DNA of 64,000 nucleotides from assembly GCA_947477655.1 (NCBI GenBank), contig CANJTS010000001.1, positions 248,001 through 312,000 of the forward strand, written 5' to 3'. The translations under genes were made by a program, and so were the position numbers. This stretch comes from CAILUG01 sp903844415 (GTDB taxonomy: Bacteria > Pseudomonadota > Gammaproteobacteria > Pseudomonadales > Pseudohongiellaceae). Shown here piece by piece: positions 9,289 to 17,279 of this stretch; position 1 is the first letter of the stretch; every line of letters begins with the position of its first letter. The notes beneath the pieces are model-generated. The model was given only the letters and a program-made list of their open reading frames with translations. It ran no database searches and had not been told where the DNA came from.

Positions 9289-10493
9289 TGCCCAATGCAT
9301 TGCTTGATAAAAGGCGCACGATCAATAGCCATAACGGACAACATGGCGCGATTACTTTGGTGGTGTCGCTAACCATCTTAATGTTAAGCACGCTGGTCAC
9401 AATAAACGTAACCAAAGCCATACTTATGGAGCAAAAAATCTCCAATAACGAAGCACGGGCCAAACAGGCGTTTGAAGCTGCCGAGGCGGGCATGGTTGCA
9501 GCTTTGGCATATTTAAAAAACGATCCTGATGTGGATCAGAATACAATCATTGACCCTGTGTTTGATACAAATGCTGATGGTACTGGTGATACCAACACTG
9601 CAACCATTGGCGCAGGCAGTGTAACAGTGACCACCGACGCACCGCCAGGTGATTTGACCTCCATACTAATTTCCGCACAAGGTTTCAGTGACGACCGCAG
9701 CGCCAATCACACCATCACCCAGTCGATGGCAACCATAAACCCCTTGCCAAACGCGCCCGCCAACCCAATCATCAGCAAAAGTGCCTTAACCATTGGTGGG
9801 TCTGCCACAGTGCATAATAATGAAGGTCATAGCACTATCTGGAGTGGCGGTGATATTGACCTAGGCTCCAACAACTCCACCAAGACTGAAGTGCCGGATA
9901 TTGGTGCTGCCGGCTATCCGGCTTGTATGGATGTGCCCTTAACCTGCACACTTGTTACTACCTCAAATAAATTAGGTACTGGTGTGGATGTAATAGAAAA
10001 CGATTCCAGTCTTGGCAGTTTGACCTCAGAAGAGATGTTTAGGAGTTTTTTTGGGACTAACTCTTCAGTTTACCGTGCTTCACAGGTAACCATTGATACT
10101 GTGCCTTCTAATGCTAAAAGGGATGCCGACCTAGCCACTCATGAAGTGATCTGGGTGGAGGGTAATACTACTTTTACTGGCATGACCGTTGGTTGTACCA
10201 CTGCCGTGAATGGTAACAACCGTTGTACAACAACCAAAACAAAACCAAGCATCATCATTGTAAACGGCGATGCAACCTTCACGGGGAATTCACAGTTTTA
10301 TGGCATTGTATATATCACCGGTAAGGTATCCATCGTTGGTAATACCACGGTGTATGGCGCCATGGTGGTGGCTGGTGATTCCGAGAGCACAATGAGTGGC
10401 AGTCTTGATATCTGGTTTTCATCCTCGGTGCTGGCCGGCACCGCTGCCGCCGGAGCATCTACGGGCAGCGCAGGTTCTTGGCGAGATTTTTAA
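9288..10493 (+). CDS. pilX: PilX-type minor pilin with long C-terminal domain
   Basis: PilX N-terminal domain protein, 401 aa, about twice the length of classical PilX. Near the N-terminus HGAITLVVSLTILMLSTLV is the PilX leader and helix, followed by EQKISNNEARAKQAFEAAEAGM. The rest is unusual: a cysteine pair region around residues 211-216, then regular short beta strands (IIIVNGDATFTGNSQFYGI, VYITGKVSIVGNTTVYGAMV) that look like a parallel beta-helix or bactofilin-like turn pattern before a Gly/Ala-rich tail. The first codon overlaps the pilW stop (TAATG). Function beyond pilus assembly is not known. Confidence 0.85.
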   Translation: MPNALLDKRRTINSHNGQHGAITLVVSLTILMLSTLVTINVTKAILMEQKISNNEARAKQAFEAAEAGMVAALAYLKNDPDVDQNTIIDPVFDTNADGTGDTNTATIGAGSVTVTTDAPPGDLTSILISAQGFSDDRSANHTITQSMATINPLPNAPANPIISKSALTIGGSATVHNNEGHSTIWSGGDIDLGSNNSTKTEVPDIGAAGYPACMDVPLTCTLVTTSNKLGTGVDVIENDSSLGSLTSEEMFRSFFGTNSSVYRASQVTIDTVPSNAKRDADLATHEVIWVEGNTTFTGMTVGCTTAVNGNNRCTTTKTKPSIIIVNGDATFTGNSQFYGIVYITGKVSIVGNTTVYGAMVVAGDSESTMSGSLDIWFSSSVLAGTAAAGASTGSAGSWRDF

Positions 10494-10512
10494 CTAATGC
10501 GGAACACAGGCT

Positions 10513-13464
10513 ATTAACATTTCATTTAGAAAAAATAAGGGCTTTGGCCTGATTGAAATTTTGGTCACCTTGGGTGTGCTGACGGTTGGCGTGCTCGGCG
10601 TTGCCACCCTACAGAATGTGATAACCGGGCAGAGCCAGAACAACAAAACACACGCCGAAGCACTTTCCATCGCACAATCCAGAATTGAAGCCATGCGCAA
10701 CTACACCAATTCTGCGGCCACCCAAGGCCAGTTTGATACACTCTACGCGGCCACCGTTGGTTTCGCTAACACCACTAGTATTACGGGCGTAACCGCAGTA
10801 TTCAGCCGCACAGAAAGTATTTCAGCAAATGGATCCACCAAGGATCTGGTTGTCAATGTAGCTTGGACCAACGCCGATGGTGATAACGAAGATGTCCGTC
10901 TTGCCACCAAACTGTCATTTGTAGCTCCCCGCAGTTTGGGTGACACGGCTTTAGCAGCTTCTCCAAGTTTAGTAGATGCTCCCACCGGACGCGCCAGACT
11001 GGGGGAAGGCACCGCGCCTGCCGATGCCGTTCTCATCAGCAATGGAGACGGTACTTCTATTTTTAACAGCGGCACTGAATCCAAGCTGGTGGCGGCTGAT
11101 AGTCAGATTGTGCTTACCCTTGCACAGGCCTGCCAAACTGACGGCGGCAGCTGTATAGCTTTCGTCAAGATTAGAGGGAGAGTTTATATCGATAAAACTT
11201 CCCAGAGGCAGTTGACGCCAGGTGAAGTGTATATCGCGGCTAGTGATGCCGCCTACTGCGCGCGCTACTACACAACAGCCCAAGGAATTACTACTGTAGT
11301 GACGCCAACCACCACCTCAACTGTCAGCACGGCTAGAGGCGATTACACATATTTTGACTATACCTGCTATTTGGGTGGCGGCTGGCATGGCAATATAGGG
11401 GTTATCCTTGCCGGCGGCCTTAAATCCAATGACCGACTGTGTATCGGCGACCCAGTCTCCTTAAATGCATGGGAGGCTCCGATTATCGCCAGCCGCAGAG
11501 CCTATCGTGGCATGTTGTACAAACACGACCTCACAAATACCACGCCAGGCCTCACCTTCAACAAACAGCTGCTGCCCGGCGTTGGCACTCGACAAGTGCG
11601 GTATTACACTCAGGGCATAAAAGACAGTATCACCCTCACTGGGCATAATTTTGTGGTTGGCTCAATGTCCTCGAATGATAGTGCCGACTGCAAAATGCAA
11701 GGTAACAGGACCAGTATCATGACCCAAACAGATGCCACGATCAGCAATGTGGCGGGCGCCTTGTTCAGAAATATGCCGGTCGATTTTATCTGCCTCAACA
11801 ATAACAATCTGGATGATTATGACACTGCCCTTTTTGGTCATGGCCCGACGTGTCCTTACGACCCATCGGACCCACCCTCCTTGCGACATATAGTCAGTGG
11901 CGCCATCAGCGTTTCAGCCACTCAAGACCTTACCAACAGCGCGTTGATGGCAAGCTTTAGCGCCTTCACCTCAGACGGTCCTGGTAATTGTTTAACATCC
12001 CCTTTTAGTTACAGTAGCGGCTCTTATCGGGCAACCTACCAATGTGATGTGTTTGACTGGGGCAATGGTTGGAATGGTTATACTCAAGTAACCTATAACC
12101 CCACAATATCTTGCCTTATTAATAAAAAAACCTATACCGCAGTCACTGCAGACCGCACTAACGAAAATTATGCCTGCACTCTTCCCACGCGCCTTAAAGT
12201 CAGTGGCAACATCAGTATTTCCGCCCCTTTAAGCGCTAGCAACACTACTTTGATGGCCAGAAGCAGCATCGCTACCCCGGCTGGCTCTGCTAATTGCTCT
12301 GCACTCGCTTTTGTCCATAGTGGATCGGACTATACGGCCAGTTACGATTGTTATGTGACAGATGAAGGCGCAGGTTGGACTGGCGCTATTGATGTAACCG
12401 CTGTATCCCCAATAACTTGTAACTCTACACGGATAAGTTATAGCGCTATTAAGGCAAACCAAACCGGAAAGGATTATAGCTGCACCCGCGCTCCTACTTC
12501 CCTTTCTATCGGTGGCACCTTAAATATTGTGGGCCTCTCTTCACCTGCCAATGCCACTTTGGCGGCAGGTGTCAGTTTCGCTGGATTAGGTGCTAGTTGC
12601 GCGACACCCACAACTGCCTATAGTGGTGGGCAGTATTTGGTCTCTTACTCTTGTACTGTGCCAGATTCGGGTGCCGGCTGGACCGGCGCTATTGCAGCAA
12701 GGACTGACGCCAAAATAGCGTGTAGCAGTCCTGTTACTAAATCACTAACCTTTACCGCTATCACTGCCAACCAAAGTAATCAAAATTATACCTGTAGCCG
12801 CCCTAGCAACAATCTTGCAATTACTGGCAGCTTTAATATTACCGCCATCTCTTCAGTTGCCAATGCCGCTTTGGCGGCAGGTGTCAGTTTCGCTGGATCA
12901 GGTGCTACTTGCGCGACACCCACAACTGCCTATAGTGGTGGGCAGTATTTGGTCTCTTACTCTTGTACTGTGCCAGATTCGGGTGCCGGCTGGACCGGCG
13001 CTATTGCAGCAAGGACTGACGCCCAAATAGCGTGTACCAGTCCTGTTAGTAAATCACTAACCTTTACCGCTATCACTGCCAACATAAGTAATCAAAATTA
13101 TACCTGTAGTATCGCCGCCCCTACGACCAGATCTGCGACTGTTACTTTTTCCTTTGCTAGCGGCACTAGGGGCCAAGACAGAAGCGTGAGTCGTGCAACC
13201 TTTACTACTTATGCCACCCCTCGTACGGCTAGCATAGGTACTTGTGCAGTTAACAATCCAGGAAGTGTTGTTACTTGCACTACGACCGCCACCTTTGCAG
13301 CTGGTGCTTACTGGGGTGGCACAGTAACTTTGTACGGCTCAGACGGTGTGTGTCTATACCCCAATTTACCGAATATTCGCGTAGCATTTGAATCTAGCCT
13401 ACCCTCGTTCACTTACTCTTTGGTTATTCCCAAGGGTCTAGGTTGTGCACTTGTACAACCTTAG
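10513..13464 (+). CDS. pilV: Giant PilV-type minor pilin with Cys-rich repeats; start uncertain
   Basis: The N-terminus reads KNKG|FGLIEILVTLGVLTVGVLG, a clear PilV prepilin leader and helix, but no ATG, GTG or TTG precedes the leader in frame; an in-frame TAA lies at 10495-10497. The only candidates are ATT at 10513 (used here) or the ATG at 10497, which is in another frame and ends after six codons. TTG at 10561 would remove the cleavage site. About 980 aa, against roughly 150-250 for ordinary PilV. After a first domain come four repeats of about 100 aa (roughly 11890-13113) with the pattern C-Y-x-C-V-D-x-G-x-GW-x-G ... C ... Y-x-C. The gene takes the place where pilV and pilY1 sit in relatives, so a tip adhesin role is plausible. 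Confidence 0.72.
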   Translation: MNISFRKNKGFGLIEILVTLGVLTVGVLGVATLQNVITGQSQNNKTHAEALSIAQSRIEAMRNYTNSAATQGQFDTLYAATVGFANTTSITGVTAVFSRTESISANGSTKDLVVNVAWTNADGDNEDVRLATKLSFVAPRSLGDTALAASPSLVDAPTGRARLGEGTAPADAVLISNGDGTSIFNSGTESKLVAADSQIVLTLAQACQTDGGSCIAFVKIRGRVYIDKTSQRQLTPGEVYIAASDAAYCARYYTTAQGITTVVTPTTTSTVSTARGDYTYFDYTCYLGGGWHGNIGVILAGGLKSNDRLCIGDPVSLNAWEAPIIASRRAYRGMLYKHDLTNTTPGLTFNKQLLPGVGTRQVRYYTQGIKDSITLTGHNFVVGSMSSNDSADCKMQGNRTSIMTQTDATISNVAGALFRNMPVDFICLNNNNLDDYDTALFGHGPTCPYDPSDPPSLRHIVSGAISVSATQDLTNSALMASFSAFTSDGPGNCLTSPFSYSSGSYRATYQCDVFDWGNGWNGYTQVTYNPTISCLINKKTYTAVTADRTNENYACTLPTRLKVSGNISISAPLSASNTTLMARSSIATPAGSANCSALAFVHSGSDYTASYDCYVTDEGAGWTGAIDVTAVSPITCNSTRISYSAIKANQTGKDYSCTRAPTSLSIGGTLNIVGLSSPANATLAAGVSFAGLGASCATPTTAYSGGQYLVSYSCTVPDSGAGWTGAIAARTDAKIACSSPVTKSLTFTAITANQSNQNYTCSRPSNNLAITGSFNITAISSVANAALAAGVSFAGSGATCATPTTAYSGGQYLVSYSCTVPDSGAGWTGAIAARTDAQIACTSPVSKSLTFTAITANISNQNYTCSIAAPTTRSATVTFSFASGTRGQDRSVSRATFTTYATPRTASIGTCAVNNPGSVVTCTTTATFAAGAYWGGTVTLYGSDGVCLYPNLPNIRVAFESSLPSFTYSLVIPKGLGCALVQP
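12502..13113 (+). repeat. Two near-identical 312-bp coding repeats inside pilV
   Basis: The last two repeats of the giant pilin are almost identical in DNA as well as protein. The period is 312 bases (104 codons): the same stretch starts at 12561 and again at 12873. The first two repeats (about 11890-12190 and 12190-12500) share only the protein pattern. This indicates a recent in-frame duplication and possible length variation between strains. Confidence 0.85.
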
Positions 13465-13520
13465 AAACTGGCACAGTTATATTCAAGCGCGTTTTACACC
13501 CATTTCGGAGTAAAAGAAAA

Positions 13521-13949
13521 ATGCAGACTAAACAGGCTGGCTTTACCTTAATCGAACTAATGATAACCCTCGCAATTTTGGGCATCATCGCCGCAGTTGC
13601 GTATCCTTCTTATCAAAATAGTGTGCGCAAAACGCGGCGCTCCGACGGGATGGTAGCCGCCCTGTCGATACAAGTTGCCCAGGAAAAATTCCGCGCCTCC
13701 TGTCCGCTTTATGCGCAAAATCTGGGCAACGACAATAATTGCGCACTCAGCACTGTGGCTGCCAATACCAGCAGTAAAGAAGGGTTCTACACCATGTCTA
13801 TAAGGGCTAATTCTGCCAACGGTAATGCCTATACCATCGTGGCCACCCCACAAGGATTACAAGCAGACGATGCCACCTGTGATCCGATGACCATTACCTT
13901 CAACAACACTAACCCCAATGGCTTGAAAGAACCTGATGGCTGTTGGTAA
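13521..13949 (+). CDS. pilE: Type IV pilin PilE-like minor pilin
   Basis: Type IV pilin-like protein (142 aa) with leader KQAG|FTLIELMITLAILGIIAAVAYP, the full PilE/pilA signature with Glu5. The C-terminus has the Cys pair (DDATCDP ... PDGCW) that closes the pilin D-region. I place the start at ATG 13521, with GGAG about 10 nt upstream, rather than at a TTG 78 bases earlier that would add an implausible extra leader inside pilV. Last gene of the fimT-pilW-pilX-pilV-pilE cluster, the position PilE holds in Pseudomonas-type minor pilin operons. Confidence 0.9.
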   Translation: MQTKQAGFTLIELMITLAILGIIAAVAYPSYQNSVRKTRRSDGMVAALSIQVAQEKFRASCPLYAQNLGNDNNCALSTVAANTSSKEGFYTMSIRANSANGNAYTIVATPQGLQADDATCDPMTITFNNTNPNGLKEPDGCW

Positions 13950-14218
13950 TGCCTTGATATAATTTGCACGCTGTCGCTTATTGTCGACCCTAGATCGCAG
14001 CTTTAAGCACTTGCTGGAAATATGCTCGACCGTGTTGCTCAGGTGCGAGCGACACGAGCGATACCTCTCGACGCACCACAAGACCTAACCCCGTTCGAAT
14101 ACCGGATTATCTAAGCACCGGAAATCTCAAGTTATGGGTGACCCTAAACCCGGAGACTCGACACTCTCATAACTTTCTCTCTTGCTCGTACTTGTTAATA
14201 TGTTTTTATCTATTAGGG
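13950..14218. other. Intergenic region with nested inverted repeats
   Basis: Between convergent pilE and the EF-hand gene. Two inverted repeats are visible: GGTGCG at 14042-14047 with CGCACC at 14072-14077 (a CGAG/CTCG pair inside), and AAGTTATG at 14129-14136 with CATAACTT at 14168-14175. Neither is followed by a U-tract. They could be a non-coding RNA or remnants of an element; no coding region is evident. Confidence 0.4.
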
Positions 14219-14788
14219 TCAATCTCTGTAAATGCCCGCATAGGGATGGGAGTGATCAGTAATTATTTTATTTTTTTCACCGCATAAAAGGATTGTTATG
14301 CTGATAGATTCCTCTGATTTTTTATTGCCATATAGAGTTAGAAATAAGCCTATTTCTTTAAATGATTCCATCTCAACACAAGATGTGTCTGGAGGAAGGG
14401 TAAACTTAAGCATTGCTAATAACTGACTAGAAGAGTTGAGGTGATCACCTTCTTCACCATTTATGGAAATCATCGCTACTTCTTTAGAAAGGTTTTCTTC
14501 TTTGTTTTTTAGTTCTACCCCGTCGCTAATCTGACTATAGATTGAGGATGATTGATCTCCAAGCTCTTGATTAGATAACAACCCGTCATTGTCTTGGTCG
14601 TTAAATTGTAAGCTACTGATAGGAACTGAAACCGCCAGGTAGGCATAGGTCCCACTTATATTGAGAATGCCATTTTGTGCGCTCATTAGATGCGCATGCG
14701 CATCAAAGGTAAGCATCAATGCTATATAACCTAAAATAAATTTTCGATTTTTAAACCTGGCACTTGTAATCATTAGCCCTCGCGGCAT
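14219..14788 (-). CDS. Secreted EF-hand protein of unknown function
   Basis: 189 aa. A signal peptide (hydrophobic FILGYIALMLTF, then HAH) is followed by a conserved-looking segment HLMSAQNGILNISGTYAYLAV. One canonical EF-hand calcium loop, DQDNDGLLSNQE, spans residues 64-75 with acidic ligands at positions 1, 3, 5 and 12. A second Met at residue 6 (14773) follows CGAGGG closely and may be the true start. It lies just downstream of the YHYH gene on the same strand (31 nt gap), so the two are probably cotranscribed. Base composition is more AT-rich than the neighbouring pilus and rnr genes. No function recognised. Confidence 0.72.
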   Translation of the reverse strand: MPRGLMITSARFKNRKFILGYIALMLTFDAHAHLMSAQNGILNISGTYAYLAVSVPISSLQFNDQDNDGLLSNQELGDQSSSIYSQISDGVELKNKEENLSKEVAMISINGEEGDHLNSSSQLLAMLKFTLPPDTSCVEMESFKEIGLFLTLYGNKKSEESISITILLCGEKNKIITDHSHPYAGIYRD

Positions 14789-14819
14789 AAGTGAAGCTTA
14801 TTAAGGGTTGATGGGAGCA

Positions 14820-16121
14820 CTAGGCGGGCGGAGGAGCACCTGGCGGGGGAGCACCTGGCGGGGGAGCACCAGGCGGGGGAGCACCAGGCGGGGGAGCACC
14901 AGGTAATACGGCAGATGCTTTCCCCAAAGCACAGCGCTGAACAAATGGATATGAATCTGTTATGTAGTAATGGTAAATCCCATTGGGAAACTCAGGTGTT
15001 ATTGCAAAACGCCCATTACACTGGTCTAGATCTCCACTGTCGGCTGCGTATTCCCAATCCTGAGTAAAAGACCCCATCGGAAAAAGATTTGCATTGGGTC
15101 GGCCTATATCTGGGGTTGATTTCAACCTATAGCTGCTTTTTATTACTTTTAGTCCGGAATTTTTTTCAGTTGGGGTCTTGTATCCATAACGGGCATAAAT
15201 AGGAAACCCGTCTCTTGCCCAACCCACTAAAGTAATGCTCGCAGTTCCATTAGGACCAATCTGTGAGATTAAGCCGTTTGGCATTCCGTGGTAATGGTAT
15301 TGACCATTTGGTTGTACATGACCATTATTTTCGTCTACTCCAAAATCGAAAACCCAGCCACCTACTCCGCCAGGCAAAGCTTCCATAGACCAAGGTCCGC
15401 CACCGCCTGCATAGTCACAGCCGACTCTCACACTAGATGCAGAACTTAGGCATGTTCCAGCAGTACCTGGGTCGAATTTAACACCATTAATTGCATAGCC
15501 AGGGGACTGCCCTCGGCCAGTACTCTCGCCCTCGCTAGCGATGACCGGGGTTAGCGGCAGGGTTTCAGCTATTGATTGAGCAGAGATTGCAGTTGCAAAA
15601 ATGCCGTTCATGACCGAATGGTTTGGCACACCATTTGCAGATAGAACTCGGCTATCTTTAGTGCTATCGCATGTCCATTTATAGTTATAAGGCAGCGTTT
15701 GATTCAAAGACAAAAGATTGTGGCGATATACCAGCAATTGATTACCACTTTGGTCAATATTGCAGAACACTCCGCCAGTGAATGAATTTTTAGATGAAGT
15801 ACCTAAGGACAGTATTTCCGCAACTGTTATAACTACGTTGTAGTAGCGCTTTCCATAAGCAGTAACTTGAGAAACATTAAGTTGCTTTTTACTAGAATTG
15901 TAAATATCAGATGCAAATGTTGACTCTGAGCTGCCTATACTCAAAACATCTCCTACTTTTATTACTACATTTTTATATGTGTCAGTGCCTACCACCACAG
16001 AGGGTATAGAAAGTTGGCCGGTTTTTTCATCATAAACATCAGCAGAATGAGCACTTAACGTAATAAAAAATAATGTTGAAGCAAGAAGCTTAGTAATAAA
16101 TCTAGATGTTAATAAGTTCAT
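14820..16121 (-). CDS. Secreted YHYH-domain protein
   Basis: 433 aa exported protein. Signal peptide up to about residue 27. Two imperfect 35-residue repeats follow (28-64 and 72-106), each of the form Y-x5-L-x-I/V-x7-G-x3-Y-x-NVVI-x-V-x2-xLS-x-G. The YHYH signature is at residues 275-278 inside GQYHYHGMPNGL, and a second motif GIYHYYITDSYPF occurs near the end, both typical of YHYH proteins, whose biochemical function is unknown. The C-terminus is a proline-rich tail of PPGAP units. Upstream partner of the EF-hand gene. Confidence 0.82.
   Translation of the reverse strand: MNLLTSRFITKLLASTLFFITLSAHSADVYDEKTGQLSIPSVVVGTDTYKNVVIKVGDVLSIGSSESTFASDIYNSSKKQLNVSQVTAYGKRYYNVVITVAEILSLGTSSKNSFTGGVFCNIDQSGNQLLVYRHNLLSLNQTLPYNYKWTCDSTKDSRVLSANGVPNHSVMNGIFATAISAQSIAETLPLTPVIASEGESTGRGQSPGYAINGVKFDPGTAGTCLSSASSVRVGCDYAGGGGPWSMEALPGGVGGWVFDFGVDENNGHVQPNGQYHYHGMPNGLISQIGPNGTASITLVGWARDGFPIYARYGYKTPTEKNSGLKVIKSSYRLKSTPDIGRPNANLFPMGSFTQDWEYAADSGDLDQCNGRFAITPEFPNGIYHYYITDSYPFVQRCALGKASAVLPGAPPPGAPPPGAPPPGAPPPGAPPPA
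14821..14903 (-). repeat. 15-bp tandem repeat encoding PPGAP units
   Basis: About five units of the plus-strand 15-mer GCACCWGGCGGGGGA, the first one degenerate, encode the proline-rich end of the YHYH protein. The repeat is in frame (15 bases = 5 codons), so copy number can change without breaking the gene. Confidence 0.85.
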
Positions 16122-16264
16122 ATCAGGTTATTTTATATAGACAATAAAACAGCAATATAACAAAAATGTCGTGCCTTGCGTTAGCCTAAGAGACATAACC
16201 CTCTAATTAAGAAGCACCGGACTTTGGCGTTCAATCCATCCCTAAGAGAAGATTGGACGTGAAT

Positions 16265-16498
16265 AAACGACTTACAAAATAACAGGTCATTGGCTTCCTG
16301 AAAGAGCTGCACCTTAAGAAGCACGGCGTTTGCAAGGCCAGCAACTATCTGCAGCGCAGCAAGTTCGGTGGCATAGGCGTGCAAAAGGCCAAGTGACTGA
16401 AGGAGTTGGAGAGCGAGAACACTAAGATCAAGAAGCTGTTGACTGAGTCTTTGCTTAAATCTCAGATCAAGAAAGAGACACTTCGAAAAAAGTGGTGA
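16265..16498 (+). pseudogene. IS3-family OrfA transposase remnant
   Basis: Read in one frame, 78 codons give a decayed IS3-type OrfA: QVIGFLKEL near the start, then LQRSKFGGIGV, then LKELESENTKIKKLLTESLL with the leucine-zipper pattern, ending LRKKW and a stop. Two in-frame stops (after KRLTK and after QKAK) break it. The original start is gone. The order helix-turn-helix, YxxRSKFGG, LKxLExEN leucine zipper is characteristic of OrfA in the IS3 family. Confidence 0.75.
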
Positions 16499-16566
16499 CC
16501 ATACCGGAGCGACGGGAATTGGTACGGTTCATGACTGGCAAAGGATTAAGCAGTAGCTGCAGCTAG
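16495..16566 (+). pseudogene. IS3-family OrfB 5' fragment
   Basis: Starting in the -1 frame over the OrfA stop, a short stretch reads TIPERRELVRFMTGKGLS and then meets a stop. This matches the usual N-terminus of IS3 OrfB (ERRELV ... GLSxR), including the overlapping -1 arrangement. The integrase core with its DDE residues is absent, so only the 5' end of OrfB survives. Confidence 0.6.
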
Positions 16567-16594
16567 CTGCCAAGAAGCTGCAACATACGGAGAT

Positions 16595-17279
16595 TGATGC
16601 TTCTGATGTTCCTCGATCGAGGCTGGATTATTACTCACTGAAAGGTTATTGTTTCAACTCCCGCACACACGTCGATAAAGACACGGCTCCGGCCGGAACC
16701 ATGTGTAACCTTACTTAGCTGCCAGCTGCCAAGAAGGTAACTAAACCGTTATTTTAAGGAGCACTTCAATGCTAAAGCTGAAACAACAAGCACAACAGGG
16801 TTTTACCCTTATCGAATTAATGATCGTTATTGCGATTATCGGTATTCTGGCAGCAGTAGCACTGCCTGCTTATCAAAATTATACGATTCGCGCCAAAGCG
16901 TCTGAACTGATCTTGGCCGCATCTGTGGGCAAACAATTAATATCCGAATATGCCATTATTAACAACGCACTTCCCTCCGAGGTAGGTGACATCAGTGTGC
17001 CTCCCATTAATACTGGTATGGTCGCCTCTGTTATATGGGATATGGGTGCTGACCCAGACACTCTTTTAATTACAGGTAACAATGAAGCATTGGGTATAGA
17101 TGAGGAGGAGGATCTATTCGTACTTATGACCCCTGTTCTCGAAGTAGGCGGGTCTCTTACCTGGTATTGTAGTTCACAGGATACAGATGGAAATCCTAGC
17201 CCCTATATGCCAGCGAGCTGTCGAGATAATGTACCTCCTCCTGCACCAAATTAAGAGTGATGCTTCTGATGTGCCTCGA
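16595..17279. repeat. 22-bp direct repeats flanking the pilA-type gene
   Basis: Positions 16595-16616 and 17258-17279 match at 21 of 22 bases (both begin TGATGCTTCTGATGT and end CCTCGA) and bracket the pilin gene completely, with a period of 663 bases. The upstream copy lies 29 bases after the OrfB remnant. They may be duplicated insertion-sequence debris or junctions of a pilin cassette insertion. Confidence 0.8.
16769..17254 (+). CDS. pilA: Type IV major pilin-like protein
   Basis: Type IVa pilin (161 aa): leader QQG|FTLIELMIVIAIIGILAAVALPAYQNYTIRAK, the standard PilA N-terminus with Glu5 and the Tyr24/Tyr27-like pair. The C-terminus has a Cys pair (LTWYCSS ... PASCRD) forming a D-loop and ends in PPPAPN. 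TAAGGAG before the ATG is a good ribosome binding site. It stands alone, away from pilB/C/D, in an AT-rich segment with an IS3 remnant and flanking direct repeats, so it may be an acquired or variable pilin. No sigma-54 promoter was evident upstream. It could be the main fibre subunit or an alternative pilin. Confidence 0.88.
   Translation: MLKLKQQAQQGFTLIELMIVIAIIGILAAVALPAYQNYTIRAKASELILAASVGKQLISEYAIINNALPSEVGDISVPPINTGMVASVIWDMGADPDTLLITGNNEALGIDEEEDLFVLMTPVLEVGGSLTWYCSSQDTDGNPSPYMPASCRDNVPPPAPN

Larger units (their letters stand above)
16122..16768. other. Gene-poor region with decayed insertion sequence
   Basis: 647 bases between the YHYH gene and the pilA-type pilin. It holds the IS3-type transposase remnant at 16265-16566 and one of two long direct repeats (16595-16616). 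The remainder shows no intact gene; the last 60 bases carry the pilA leader with TAAGGAG before its ATG. Confidence 0.6.

Noticed and set aside
13443..13520. Upstream TTG start for pilE
   Set aside because: It would add 26 residues before a perfect prepilin leader and start inside pilV; ATG 13521 has a ribosome binding site.
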